Positions 11,871 through 24,621 of a DNA stretch of 64,000 bases are shown here, piece by piece. The stretch spans positions 164,688,747 through 164,752,746 of the forward strand of contig NC_039363.1 of the NCBI RefSeq assembly GCF_003573695.1. The letters are read 5' to 3'. A program made the position numbers and the translations under genes. Position 1 is the first letter of the stretch. Each line of letters opens with the position of its first letter. The notes beneath the pieces are model-generated. The model did not search any database. It saw only the letters and a list, made by a program, of their open reading frames with translations, and was not told the DNA's origin. The DNA comes from Papaver somniferum. Taxonomy: Eukaryota > Streptophyta > Magnoliopsida > Ranunculales > Papaveraceae.

Positions 11871-12430
11871 TCATCATTACTATCTACTAGTGATGGATGA
11901 TGTTTGGACTGCGACTTTGCCCTTGATCAAAATTCGTGTTCTTTTTTACTGATTCTGTTTAATTATGTAACTAATGTAAGTGCGAAACAAAATGCACATT
12001 TGTAAATATAAGACATGGTCAATATTGTGCCGAGTGATAATGCTGTTTATTGCTTTCTAATGTTTGTGTGTGTAACTTGCTCAAAAAATAAAAAAAAATG
12101 GTGTTTTATTGAGAAAATGGAGAAAAAAACAAGTCTGTACAACTTTGTTCTTTTCAACTTCATTTTCGTATAGAACTTGGACAGATAATTAAAAACGCTA
12201 AGAGCATGTCCAGCCAATGTGAGGCTTAGTTGTTATACAGTTATACTCACATCCATTAACAGAATTTCTAACAGTGGGTGCTAAAAATTCTACATGGATA
12301 TGTTAGTTAGACCTTTATTTATAAAAATTTATAAATTATTTTGGATAAATATTATATTTGGCTTATAAACCATCTCCAATAGTAAAAAGGTTTAAAACTT
12401 AAGATTTATAGGTTGTTTATAAACCAGAAG
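11871..12430. other. FRO 3' flank, no gene
   Basis: AT-rich 3' UTR and flank. A stretch around 12199-12395 contains GAGCATGTCCAGCC-like and CATCTCCAATAG-like words common in plant MITEs, but I could not pair two clean ends. Confidence 0.4.
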
Positions 12431-12984
12431 ACTTCAGGCCGAATGCTTTATGTAACACAATTTATAAGCTGATGTTCAAGATCATTGCTCTCAGTTTCAA
12501 AAAGCACATGATTGACATTATATCACTAATGCAGTCAGCTTATGTCCCAGATAGGCTAGCATCAGAGAGCATATGTATAGTGCAAGAACTAGTTAAATCC
12601 ATGAAGAAGAAAGGTGGTAGGACTTGCCATCTAGGTCTAAAGATGGATATGTCTAAGGTTTTTGAAAAATTAGAATGAGTTTTTCTGATTGAAGTATTGG
12701 AAAATTTTGGTTTTTGTGAAAATTTTTATCATCTCATCATGCAATGCATCAACACAACTCAAATAAAGATAATGATCAATGGCTCTTCTTCAGAAGTTTT
12801 CAAACCAACAGGAGGAATACAACAAGGGGACCCTCTTTTCCCCTACATATTCATTATTTTCCTGTAAGCTTCTCAAGGCAGTTAAATCATTATGAAACCA
12901 TGAACCAGCTAACATATATGGATTTCTAGATCATCTCCAAAGATCAATCATTTATTGTTTGTGGATGACTGTTGTTTGAGGGTG
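12431..12984 (+). pseudogene. LINE reverse-transcriptase fragment
   Basis: Translation across frame 12431-12984 with stops shows the non-LTR reverse transcriptase order: FRPNALCNTIYKL; QSAYVPDR; LKMDMSKVFEKLE (one catalytic Asp); GGIQQGDPLFPY; and FVDD, the active-site pair. Several in-frame stops (for example after KLE) and loss of the rest show a dead, truncated copy. It breaks off just after FVDD, where other repeat sequence begins. Confidence 0.8.
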
Positions 12985-14060
12985 AAAACAGTTTCTGCTG
13001 ATTTTGGTAATTTCGAGTGTGTGGGTGAGAAACAAGTCTAAACCCTAAACAATGTACTGCAAGGGAGTACTTTGATTCGAGAGATCAATCTGCAAATCCG
13101 GCCTAAACCAAGAAACGGTCGTTCCAGACTTGCTTCGGTCAAAGTGAAGGAGAAGGGTTGGTCTAGGGAGGGAAGTGAAGAGAGTGTTGAGACCAGAATA
13201 GTTGATTCGAGAAGAGTAGTTACTTGACGACTTGTATCAGAAAGTGGAAAGCTAACAGATGGGAAAGCTAACAAGTGATTTCTGAGTGTTGTATTCTCCT
13301 GACCAAAAACTTGTCTTCGGTGGAAATAGTTGAGACCCATTTATACAAGTCGCAACGAAAAGTACCCTGGTATCGTAAGAAGTGGAAACGGTTGAGTAAA
13401 TGGAAGAAAATGGTAACGGGTAACGCCTGGAATTGATATCTCCATAATGAAGGAAACGTTTTACCATTACTTCTTGTATTTACTAACCGCCTCACCCTTA
13501 TGACACTTTCCTGTAACGGGCGTAGTGTACGCCGCACGCTGTAAACCGCCAGACCAATACCCTGATGAGCATCCCCCAATTTATGACATGTTTTGATGTC
13601 TCGAGTGTTTTCGTGGAAAACGTGTAGCATGTTGCTACTGTGGCGTGGACAAAGGATTTGGCATTTGTAGCCAAGTTGTTGCCGTGACCAAAGAATAGGC
13701 ATCGTAGCCAGGTTGGTGACGTGACCAGAGAGTTAGCATCGCGGCCAAGTTGGTGCCGTGACCAAGAGTTAGCATCGCATCCAAGACATTTCCACGAGTC
13801 GTTTGGTGGCAGGTTTGTACGGATAAGATCTGCATCTCAGGAGGAAGGGTAGTTGTAGATTGTTGCAACTCTTCGTTTGGCAACCAACGACATGGTTGCA
13901 GCGCTTGCATGCTCTTGGCACAGCCAAATTAGGGTTTTGGCGTCGTGGCCAAGAGATTGCAAAGTTAGACTACTAATTTTATAAATGTTGATACGCATAC
14001 AAGTATTATTCTGAAGACATGAAGAATATGAAGGCGTGTCGACAACAACGAACACATCAT
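12985..14060. repeat. LTR-like repeat interrupting the LINE fragment
   Basis: Starts right after the FVDD codons of the LINE with TGAGGGTGAAAACAG and contains no gene. Open frames on the - strand lack domains and overlap a short tandem repeat. The position and look suggest a solo LTR inserted into the LINE, but I could not find the second end or a target duplication. Confidence 0.4.
13660..13795. repeat. 36-38 bp tandem repeat (GCATCG..GCCAAGTTGGTG)
   Basis: Copies start at 13661, 13699, 13736 and 13772 with the pattern GCATCGtaGCCAAGTTGGTG then CCGTGACCAAGAGTTA. The last copy is partial. Confidence 0.7.
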
Positions 14061-14743
14061 CCTCCTACCCGAGGTTAGTAATACAAGACTTGACTTGTTT
14101 CTATTTCTATCTGTGTTATTTTCAAGTCGTTTATATGAAACATAATATGAAAAGTTATATATATGAAACTCTAGTATCATAGACTTGATCATCTTATTAT
14201 GACCAAAGTGTCAAGGAAGAATACACAAGTTGTTTTACAACTTATGTATATTGAATTACGAAGTATAATGATTAACTTTTAAACTCGACATAGTCACTTT
14301 CTTTGTAACTTGTTACTAGATTGTCTATTGAACTTAGGATTGATTTCATGCCTAGAAAACTATGTTTGATTACATGAGTTTAAGGAGTAAACATACAAAA
14401 CTTATTTCGCAGTTGAAAGAAATCAATTGGATTGGTGGTCTCCTATTGGGGATCTATAGCAGAATCGATCCCTATTTAGGATCTCTAATAGAACCGGTCT
14501 ACCTATTGGGGATCTATAGTACGATCAATCCTCATGGAAAAACCGATTTCTGATCTCACGTATACTTTAGGGTTTGTGTGATTTTGGAAGTTGGGTTTGC
14601 AAAACAGGAAAGTTAAGGATGTATAAATTGTGAGTAATTGGAACATGTGTACAAATCTTATATTTTATTGTTCAAAGATGTTCCTTGATACTCAAGGTGA
14701 TATCCTAAACCGAAATGTTTGAAAATCTTCTTTTAGTATTTTC

Positions 14744-14801
<58 letters not shown>

Positions 14802-16169
14802 TATTTTTCCAACAAGTAAAACATATCTCTGGAAGATATGTTAATAAAGTATACTTGTATGCTTGCTAATATTGAGTTGTATTCCAAGAGAAATTTCAGT
14901 CGTACAATTGGATATTGTTTTAGACAAAACCGAATATTGGTGTGTATTGCATATTTTGAGAATATTTTTGGTTATGGAAATTTTTTGGTGCCTAAAATAC
15001 CTTGGTCTATAAATAGTGAAATTTGTTTTTCTTACAAACTTACCTTGAGGCAGGCACTTCATTTTGTTATCACTGCTGTAGATGACTAATAGTATTACTT
15101 GTAATACTATATTTGAGAGGAGAGTGACCTAATTAGGTTACATCTCTAACGTTCCCTAGTTTAAAGACTAATGTGGGATCAAGAAGTGTTTAGATAAACA
15201 TCATTGGAGGGAAACTAGAATTTGCATTGTTATCTAGTTTTCGTTCAAGCGATTGTTAAACCTTGATTGCACCTAGTTAATTTTTTTATTTTGAGAACCT
15301 TCTCTTCTGACATAAGGTCATTCAAACTAGACCGATGGATTAACAGTAGTTCAGATATATTTTCTGATCTGGAGGTAGACTCTGCTCTACGCGTAATCGA
15401 TCATAAATTGGAATCAAGTTTGTTTGTGCAGATACTTTGAAGACATTGAGGATTTGAAGACAAGAAAATTTCTGATTGGTTTATGATATTTGTGATTTAA
15501 TCCATGCACACACTTGATCGACTAGGATCCGAATAAGTCTTGTTTATCTTTTGATAAACATGTATTTGCTCGTCGTATTAGATCGACAAACTATCATTTG
15601 GTGGTATTCTTCAGTATCCGAATATGATAGTTTGTAGACCTAGATATGATTATCTTGGTTGATATAACCAACAAAGCAGTTTATTAGATTAAACAGAAAA
15701 ACCTTTGTTGAACTCAACATATAATCTGTGATTTACTTCCTGAGATTGATAGAGTGATTCCAAAATACAGATTAGTCCTTTACTTTTTTGGAAGATGATC
15801 CAAAGTTGAGCGCAAGAAGTCTTCACGACAGGTGAAGCAACTTAAGATAGTCGACTCTATCTTAGGATTCTCGTGCGTTAGCAAGATTGGTTGTAGGCCC
15901 ATGAATACTGAGGAAACTAGGTAACTAGGGGTACATTACTTGGTCTCAATTATACCAAGTTGGTAGTGGTCTTTGTATAGCAGATTAATTCTAAGAGTAC
16001 TCAAAACTGGACTAAGTCATGGATTTTTTCTGTATTTGTGGTATCATCGGTAACAAAATATTTCTTTGTGTTATTTACTTTACTTCAGCATTATTTAGCT
16101 TGTCTTTATAATTAAATTAAATATACATGTATGTTAATCCAAACACTTGGGTTTGATCCATATAGCTAA
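14061..16169 (+). mobile_element. Degenerate LTR related to the 2.8-kb and 2.6-kb LTRs of this window
   Basis: On the + strand it shares an ordered set of blocks with the reverse complement of the LTR at 55994-58771: CTAATTAGGTTAC then a CACTAATGTGGGATCAAG-like block; the TTCAAGCGATTGTTAAACCTTGATTGCACC block; and the tail with TCGTTAACAAAAT and the TTTGTGTTATTTACTTT run. It has its own short direct repeat (TATTGGGGATCTATAG) at 14444-14520, where the relatives have other arrays. The tail continues after the TRIM insertion at 16711 to roughly 16870. Ends were not located precisely. Confidence 0.55.
14746..14801. repeat. (TA)n(TG)n microsatellite
   Basis: About 17 TA units run directly into about ten TG units. 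Confidence 0.95.
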
Positions 16170-16710
16170 TGTAATGACCCGTCCCTCCACCGATATTGTC
16201 CCCACTTAGCCACTGCGGACATCTGGCAGTGTGGGGTTTTCAACGGGCATCGCTGCGGTAATCCATCAGAAACTTCCCGGATGGTCACCCATCTCTGGAT
16301 TGCTCCCGCCTGAGCACGCTTAACTGCGGAGTTTACTGCCAACTCTAGAGCCAAATGTGCTGAAAAGGCCTCGGTATAATATAGACATTTCTTGGCTATT
16401 GCGAGACCAGTATCTCTCTGAGCACAAGCGAACGCCCCCTAGTTGTATCCCAACTAAAACCGATATTTTTCCCATTTAACCACTGTGGTTATCCAGCAGT
16501 GTGGGATTTTTAACGGCATTACTGCGGTTATCCAGCAGCAGCTTCCCGAGAGGTCACCCATCCTGTGACTACTCCCGGCCGAGCATGCTTAACTGAGAAG
16601 TTTTTCCCAAAAATCAGTCAAGTGAACCCATCGGGCCTCGGTTTTAGGAAATGACAAATCATTACTTATATTCCATTCGGCCAACCACCGCCGAATATCG
16701 GGATATTACA
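16170..16710 (-). mobile_element. Cassandra-like TRIM with 5S-rRNA-derived LTRs
   Basis: Two related copies lie almost head to tail, about 16170-16423 and 16444-16710. Each contains on the - strand the 5S rRNA internal-promoter landmarks: GTTAAGCGTGCTC (A-box region) and GATGGGTGACC (C-box), with CCGGGAAG after it. The right copy ends in TACA, and the left begins TGTAATG. The 5 bases before the element (GCTAA) and after it (GTTAA) match at 4 of 5. Small size, no coding, and 5S sequence inside both terminal repeats are the hallmarks of Cassandra elements. The internal region is nearly absent, and I see no clear tRNA primer site. Confidence 0.75.
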
Positions 16711-19139
16711 GTTAAGGTTCGGTTTCAGACTTATATTATATACCAAGTGTACACCTTTTGGTTGCTATCTTCTTGACAGTCTTTCTATATATTAGATCAC
16801 ACAAGGTTTGTGTCATATGTGTTGATAGAGATATTATATTTTGTAGTGAATACATGTTTGGTTTGTAAAATGATGGATTTCCCTTCCAAGTTCAGACATG
16901 AACTACGGATGATTTGAATCAATTGATGTATGCATAATACAAAGCACCGGAAATCGGTGATTGTAACACCTCATTTCTGATATTAGGTCGCTCTCCCTAT
17001 GGATTAGTTTCTCAACATGAATTATTGAAACTTAAAAGGTAAATCTCCTCATAGTTGGAGAATTTATTACACAACGCGGTTCGATTCTGACCCATAAGTG
17101 CTTAAGTTTCAATAGTTAAAACTGAGCATATCAGTACTATCAAAACAATCAACCATCTTCATTATTTAACTGTATCACCCAATATACCACACTAGTTTCA
17201 GATTTAAACTTCGCAAATGTTAAGTTTATTACCTAATAGACACCACCAATACAATAGGTACTATTTACAATGATCAACCATCTGTATGGTTGTGTCATTT
17301 TTTTCTCAAATTTAACCTCCCTTATCACCTCGCATTTGGGACTTTCTTTGAATGATCCTGGAAGTGTACATCATTATGTTTGGTTACATCCAATAACTAC
17401 AAAGTGGAAAGTCTAATTTCAAATGCAACATCCTTAAACACTTGACAAATTAGGAAAAAGATTGTTTATGTCTTGTTTAAAAGAAATATACTTATTCTAA
17501 CTATCGGTCCATAAAGTGAGGTCAAAACCAAAATGGACTTGGTCTTCAAAGCTTATTGTATAATTTTAACTTACATGATATAGATCGACAAAGGTTTCAC
17601 TCAAACCGTACCGTCGCCACTATTAAAGAAAATAGTACCCAGATTTGGTTACGTCAAATAGACATGAGCAATGATCTTAGAATTACGTTATCTCTTGCAT
17701 AGTAATTACAAAAGGTGAATTTTAAGATAGACATTCAATGTAAGATCCTGATCTACAAGTTAAGTGTTACCAGAAAATCAATATAGCAACATGGGGATTG
17801 GAAAATCACCCTGAACTAGGATGATTTTCCCGCTCTTCAGAACGTTCGCAGAAACAAGACTCAACTTTCTAAAATTTCTAAAAGTACTTCCACTACTCCA
17901 AAATTTCCAATTTTTTTGTGGAGTATCATCAGAATTCCTAGCATATACGTTCAGAAGGATCAACCCAAAACCCTTTTTAGTTAAGAGATATTCCAAATAT
18001 CAAATAGATGTTGAAAACTGAACCTTTTGAGTGATTCACCTTAATGATCCCAAATTTGTGAAATTCTAGAAGAAACAATTCTAAAAGTTTCACATACCTT
18101 TTTCGCAGCAATTGTTATGATAATACTTGTCAGAACTTTCCTTTAGTGAGATTTCTTTGGTTCGCCTTAAGTTCATGCATGACAGTCTTCATACAAGCCA
18201 TTATTCTCTACGTTCTCTTTGATCACAAATTCAAGTAGATGATAACTTAGTACATTTGATAACAAAGAATATTCGTTTTAAGATTGTTGGAAAATATACT
18301 AAGTGACAATTATAGGAGACAAGTTAATGTAATAAACACCAAGATTACAAGTACGGGAAATTTAGATAACTATTTCATAGTGGCATTTTCACAAACACCT
18401 TGCGAGCACTAGAACTGTATGTTGATATTAGTTCAATTTATCAAACAAAGAAATGCTGGCGTGTTTCATTCAATACCCAACTTCGTTAACACTCCAATGA
18501 ATATAGTAAACATTGTTTCAAAATAATTCAAGCATTCAAATCAATAACACAGTTGGAAAGAAAAGGGATAAATAAAAATAGGGAATAGAAATAGCAAATA
18601 GTGGATTGAGGCTAGATAAATTCTCTATGTTTTTAAAACGATTACGCTCCCACAATGATGTCATAAGGTTTAATTGTTGTTCGTCTTCAAGGATACACCA
18701 ATCTAATTCTTGGTTGATGCATCACTTCGATCAATCAAGAAACATCAAATTAAATTGTACTTTTATGTAATATCTATTTTACACAAAAATCAAGGTAAAA
18801 ACTTATTTTCGAACTGGGAAATCAAATGTGGTTTTATAGAAAAATGTTGATTGAAACTAAAGGAGAAGAGACTCCTCCAAAGAGGCTCCACGTCTGATCC
18901 TTGAAAAGACTCTAACCCCTTCTAAACAAACACTAGTAATTAGTATTTAGGGATTATTTTGGAGGTTAGTATTTGAATCCAAATGTTAAACCATAGTTAA
19001 TCCTTGACTTAGTCCATTCACCTAATCTTTATTCAAAATGATTAAGGTATTACACCTTATGATTCCAACGAAATATTTGACAGGATTTGTTGAGAGAAAA
19101 GGTTAAAATGTATAAAGAGAACAAAGGTCCCCATTTTAG
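16711..19139. other. Gene-free, old repeat DNA
   Basis: The first 150 bases continue the LTR interrupted by the TRIM. The remainder is AT-rich; 18.2-19.1 kb has an LTR-like look (long runs without ORFs, scattered TTGATTGAAAC-type words), but no ends or coding were supportable. Confidence 0.35.
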
Positions 19140-20115
19140 AGTATACAACAATTTTTACAATTTTTTTTACATGTTGTCTATCAACACCTTCCGGTGAGTA
19201 ATAAGATCTCTGAAAGTGTTACCCCAAAACCATTTCTCCTCACTACTCCAATGTTAAATCTTGGTTTTGACTTCATTAATGACCACTCCTTCTGCTCTAG
19301 GATTTTTTTTGCCCATTGTCCTTCTATTTCTTTCCTCCCATAATTCCCTAACAATGGAAAAAATAATAATTGGCCAAACTTTCATTCCCCTTATTTCTTC
19401 CTCCTTCTATATTTCCTAGCCAATAGTTGGTTTTCTAAAGATCCATCCTGCACTCATTTGAGATTAAAACCTCCTAAGAGTAGTTCCAAACCTTGTGAGA
19501 ATAGTTACAGTGGAGAAGTAGATGAGACACAGTTTCAGGTACTTGACTGAAAAAAGAGCAGTTAATGTTCTGAATGTTGCACCCTCTTCTGAGCAGATTG
19601 TATGTGGTGGGAATTGCATTATGAGAGTCCATCCAAAGGAAGATATGAATCTTTATAGGCACATAGTTCACCCTAAATGCAATGGTAGGGAGGGAGAGGC
19701 TCAGGAACTGGTTCATGCTCAATGAGCCAGTTTTTAACAGTAAAACCTCCTGAGAAATTGCAGATTAATCCATTTTCCAGCTGAGATAGAGAAGGAGGAG
19801 AACCTAACCATTCAAAGAGTTGTAGCATTTATAGAAACTTTGAATAAAGAATAACTGTATTCAGTTTTAAATTCCAAGCATTGTTATCTACCATTTCATT
19901 TAGACTGGCATTCTTTTGAGCTGAGATTTTGAAAATCTTAGGAAACTTTCACTTCAAAACTTGTCTTTCCATTTGTCCTACCTTTGCGCTCCACTTCTAA
20001 TTGCAAGTGTTGTTATATCTTTTACCAACTTCTTCTGCAATTGGATTCCTTTCCAAATTCCTCTTCCTTGTGGAAGTGAGGAATCTTTAACCATTAAATC
20101 TTCAACTCTTCCTTT
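19140..20115 (-). pseudogene. LINE C-terminal part (zinc-binding RVT domain), 3' side
   Basis: On the - strand the frame from 19722 down reads VPIKIHIFLWMDSHNAIPTT ... LLRRGC ... ETVSHLLLHCNYSHKVW, the reverse-transcriptase zinc-binding domain of plant LINEs. It is followed in another frame by IIIFSIVRELWEERNRRTM, also typical of that C-terminus. Upstream (19990-20115) the frame KGRVEDLMVKDSSLPQGRG continues the same protein. Stops and frame changes mark it as dead. The solo LTR at 20116-22696 splits it from the part at 22702-23230. Confidence 0.75.
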
Positions 20116-22696
20116 TGTTAGACCACTGTTCGACCGAACTCTCAAGCGTTGCTATCTCAAGCTTGTTTGTCAAGTTTAGTTAATCAAAACTATATACTTG
20201 ATTTCTAGTCTACTTATAGCTATGTCTCGGATTATGATAGAATGTGTAGTTGAGCTTTAGACTTCACGGCGTGCACCAATTGAAGATGAAGATCTACTGA
20301 AGAGCTTGGAGGAACTTCATCAACAAAAGGTATGTGGAGACTAAAACTTATCTATCACTTAGAAGTCTATTCTATTCTAACGAAACTAAATCGTATAGCT
20401 ATATAGACTTTTACACTATACACATTTAATTTTCGAGCTGAGTTTAACTCGCTTATATATTTCTCGAAATATGTGTTGGAAGCTTTTTGTTTTAGCTATG
20501 TTCATCATATTCTTGACGAGTTTAGTTGGAGACAATTTATTTTTTGGAAACTAAATGTTAAGTCAAAAGATTATCATGTGAAAATTACCTTGAACATCTT
20601 ATATGATTTGTGCGACACTATCATTTGATGTTAATTTGGAAAGTTTCGTATTGATCATTCGATCACTTGAAAATTACTTTAAGCTAATGGTTTGTGTGAG
20701 ACAACCGTTGTCGTCTTCTAAGGATGTATCAATGATTGAAATGACAGTTTAGAAGAATTACCCATGTCTGGATACAACACGTTATGCATACCTAATATGC
20801 GAACTGTATTGTGATGGTTCAAGTCTTGAACTCTTGTTTGCATACCCAGTATGTGAACGGATTTACCTGAGAACGTCAAGAACTCTTGTTTGCATACCTA
20901 GTATGGGAACGGGTTTACTTGAGTTGGGTCCAGAACGATTTTTCGGGAACCGGGTTTGCGAACGACTTGACTAAGCCAAGGTCCGGAGCTGCTGTTCGCG
21001 TACCTGGTTGGCGAATACACTGGTGAAGTTTTAGAATCGGTCATGTATGATTCTCATACTCATGAACTAAAACATTTATGATCTAAGGAATCAATCTTTG
21101 CAAACCGTGGCTTAATGTTCATGAATTGATTCTTGTATAAGTATTTTGTACGATTATGAATCAAACTGATTTCGATTAAATTTGTTCATATATATTTCTA
21201 TGAGATAGTAAACAATTGAATAACTCAATTTGAAACACAATTAGATTCATTTGATTATATTTCATGATTGATTGATCTTCATATTTGATCTAGAAGTGTT
21301 AGATGAATACGGCTAAGACAAAAGTGTTCATATGGCTAACTTCTGTTAACTATTATTGAGCCTACTCAATATACACGTTTAAGTACGGTAACGCATATCT
21401 AAATGAAGGTATATTTCATTTGTGTGTAACAAGATAAGACCATCTAACGGTGGAGATTAATTGCTTTATTTCTAAGCAGACTTAGCTTGAATCTTAAATC
21501 AGGATTTCATCTAACGGTGAATATTGAATGATTTGTTACTAAGCTATCTTAGCTTTGATTAAAAGCAAACCTAATTTGAAAGATCATATAAGGGAGAACT
21601 CTAGCAAGGGGAAACCTATTCCTCACACTTTTGTAAGTTCCTAGTTGCGTACTAGAGTCGATTCTCCTTTAACTTAGGTTTTTCCAAAACCATTATAGGT
21701 TAACGTTTTGAAGACTTCATCATTGGGATTCGTGAAGCCAGATCCAACTATTTTCTCTGTAGTTGTGTATTCAGATCTTATTTTTGTTATCGTATTGAGT
21801 TTTGTCTTCTCTAAGATTTACTCGAGATTTATCTCTGATACGTAAGATTTAAAAAGTAATCTCCAAAGTTCCTCGTCTCAGACTCTTGTGATTCCGCAAT
21901 AAATTTTCCTGTTAATCAGTTGAGTTATTATGAGGTGACTAATATTTTCTAGACTGCTCTTCGAGAGTATAAGACCAGATTATTAGTTGGTTCATGTTCA
22001 CCTTGATTTTATCAAAAGACGGAACAAAAACAGAATAAAGAATAAACATATTTTTGGGATACATATTTGTTTATAAGTCTTCGACTTTGAGTCGCAGCAA
22101 CTCTTAGTTATGGGTGAGATCAGCTAAGGGAATCAAGGCGCAGAATCTGGCGTGGTTCTAGAGGCGTAAGGAACGCAACTATACCTTAATCGGTGTGAGA
22201 CTTGGTTAGGGCTCAACTACATTCCAGTCTGAAGTTAACTTGTACTAAGATAAAGTATGTAGCGGCTTAATAAAATGTGGTGTTCAATCTCGACTAGGTC
22301 CGGTGGTTTTTCAAAATTTGCGGTTTCCTCGTTAAAAAAATTGTTGGTGTCTGTGTTATTTCTTTTCCGTATTATATTTTTATATAATTGAAATATCACA
22401 GGATGTGCATAGTTCAATCAGTTGATAAATTTTACCTTGTTTGTTGGATGTAACTTGATTGACACTTGGATATTGGTATTTGTTACCGTCCAAGTTATTT
22501 CTCATATCAATCAGGCTCGCGGATTTCTATCTGTTTGATTTTCTGATTGTATTGAGAAAGAGAATATAAACTCTTTGATATAATTCTTGATTGAGTCTCA
22601 CTTTTAAGTTGGCGCTCTCGGAGTTAAGTTGGAGTTTAGTCCATACAGATTGTCGAACGAATTATTGGGTGTGGTTTTTATACCCCCACCTTTTCA
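20116..22696 (+). mobile_element. Solo LTR (family A) inserted in a LINE
   Basis: 2581 bp beginning TGTTAGACCACTG and ending CCCCCACCTTTTCA. CCTTT precedes it (20111-20115) and CCTTT follows after one extra C (22698-22702), a near-perfect 5-bp duplication. LINE coding sequence continues on both sides. It is homologous to the inverted copy at 1-3357 and more distantly to the LTRs of the element at 55994-63896, with which it shares the TGTTAGA start and CCTTTTCA end. It has no coding. Confidence 0.75.
20780..21010. repeat. GCATAC / TATGCGAACGG repeat array in the 20-kb LTR
   Basis: Units TTTGCATACCCAGTATGTGA, TTTGCATACCTAGTATGGGA and GTATGCG-like relatives recur about every 50-60 bases. They match the arrays at 500-745 and 54378-54486. 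Confidence 0.65.
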
Positions 22697-22701
22697 CCCT
22701 T

Positions 22702-23230
22702 TATCTTATTTTGTACTATTCTCCTCCATAAATGATGTTTTTCAACTGAATATCTCCAAGTCCATTTAGCAAGAAGAGGTTTGTTAGTTTGTTTGAGGTT
22801 TCTTATGCCTAAACCTCATGTTTTCTTGGGTCTGTTAACCCTGTTCCAAGCCACCTAACTAATCTTTTTTTTTTCCTGAAGTTGAGCCCCACAGAAATTC
22901 TCTCATAATCTGGTTAAGCCTTTTCTCAACTTTCACTGGCATAGGGAAGAGAGACATGAAGTAAATTGGCAAACTAGATATAGTTGTTTTAATTTAGAGA
23001 ACTCTACCTGCTTTAGTAAAAAATCTCCTTCTCCATGGTGCAAGCTTTTTTTTTTTTAAATTCCAACGACTACATCCCAAATTGAGCATCTTCTACTGGT
23101 GGCTCCAATGAAGTCCAAGGTATTTGAGAGGAAGTTGTTCTTTCTTTATGGAAGTCCAAGGTATTTGAGAAGAAACCCAAATATTTGACAGGCTTAGCAA
23201 GCCAATATAAAACATAGCCATATCATTATG
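22702..23230 (-). pseudogene. LINE reverse-transcriptase C-terminal part, 5' side
   Basis: On the - strand: LPLKYLGLHW; then APWRRRFFTKAGRV; then SLPIYFMSLFPMPVKVEKRL and REFLWGS, a classic order for the end of plant LINE reverse transcriptases. Stops and shifts are frequent. It joins the segment ending at 20115 once the LTR is removed. Confidence 0.75.
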
Positions 23231-23859
23231 AGATGAAATCACAAATTACCATCCGAGAAGATACCCTCCTGTGATGCATCATGTTGAAGAAAACGAGGCG
23301 CGTCGGCCTCTTAGTCTATCTTAGCTTTCATTTCTATCCTATACAATTCCCGTTTGAGACAAAACTTTATTTCTAGCCTATCTATCTGATTCTCAATTTG
23401 TTTGAGACCGAAAAAGCTCTAGTTCTTGGTTCTTGGGGTTAGTCTGCTTTTGGATACCCTCTAATTGGTTGGATAACTAGCAGTGGTTAGGCTAAGTCCT
23501 ATGGTGTGCTAATCTAGCAGCTAGATTAGCAGTCCACGTCAGCTACGACTACTTCCTAAGTCCTATGGGAGTGCTAATCTAGTTACTAGACTAGCAGTCC
23601 ACGTCAGCCCAATGTTGTTTTGTTCAGCGCTTTAAATCTCAACCGTCAGATTAAAGAAATACATCGCTAAACGCTGAACCATTCAGCGAAAAGGTAATTT
23701 TTGTAGCGTTGAACACTGCTGCGAACAAATACTAAGAGAGAACTAGTGTTAACAAATAGACAATATTTTTTCTTTTTTGAACTATAACATATTTTTGACT
23801 AGGGAATATTAGGGGGAGACCCAAAAAAAAATATTCTCATTGTCAGGCCCATAATGAAT

Positions 23860-24510
23860 TTTGGATACCGTGACACCCATAAATATTTCTGTGACACCCA
23901 TAAATATTTCTGTGACGGTTTATGCATCCGCATGACGTGTTATGCATACTGTTTTTTCAGGGATAACTCATTATGCATCATAATTTTTCAGGGGTATAAT
24001 TGGCAACGCGACTTGGATATAACATATCTAAAAATCCGCACCTTGGAATTTTAAAAATTTTATATCGTTGGAAATCTTTTAAAGAGAGCCACCGGACGAG
24101 TACAAACAACAATATCAAATTTTTGTTTTTCACGAAAAAATCGGAGGTGATCATCGTTTTAGAGAAAATTTCTGAAAACTGACTGCATATTCATTATGCA
24201 TCCTCCAAAAAAGATGCATAACACATTATGCAGATGCATAACGAATTATGCAACAATTTTCTTCACTGCATAACAAATTATGCCTATGCATAACAAAGTT
24301 ATGCATCTATAACAAGTTATGTAGTCATTGTATTAGTGCGTAACTACATAAAAAAATGATGCATAATGCAATATGCATCTTTTTTCTCGATGCATAAAAT
24401 ATTGTACAACAATTTTCTAGAATGCATAATGCATTATGCATCCATTTTTGCGACTGCATGAAATGTTATGCAATTATTATTGTAGGTGCATGACAAGTTA
24501 TGCAGCCTTA
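23860..24510. repeat. Array of ATGCATAAnnnnTTATGCAT imperfect palindromes
   Basis: About ten units of the type TGCATAAC...GTTATGCA occur, densest at 24183-24510, with 15-40 base spacing. Both half-sites are kept while the centre varies. A short direct duplication (CACCCATAAATATTTCTGTG) lies at 23874-23912. Confidence 0.75.
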
Positions 24511-24621
24511 AGAATTGTTTCCGTGAGTCCACGAGGACCCCCTGAGGAGAAAGATGCAATGACAGGTGTTGGTTTAAATTTCGTAACTTCAACTGTGGGT
24601 AGAATAGTAGTCGTCGGGTAC
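24507..24621 (-). pseudogene. Captured exon fragment of a subtilisin-like protease (C-terminal piece)
   Basis: On the - strand, after a plausible acceptor (GAAACAG), the frame reads TTTILPTVEVTKFKPTPVIA then SFSSGGPRGLTETILK. This corresponds to the plant subtilase segment that follows the protease-associated domain, where relatives read AxFSSRGPSxLTxxILKP. The usual Arg of SSRGP is Gly here. The fragment stops before the catalytic Ser region. Confidence 0.75.

Noticed and set aside
12190..12400. Possible MITE with GAGCATGTCCAG
   Set aside because: The two candidate ends are in direct and not inverted orientation, and no target duplication was found.
13038..13910. Several overlapping open frames on the - strand
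   Set aside because: They overlap each other in different frames, run through a tandem repeat and show no domain.
500..24510. CRISPR-like repeats
   Set aside because: The short palindromic arrays have irregular spacing and variable units, and the genome is plant nuclear.
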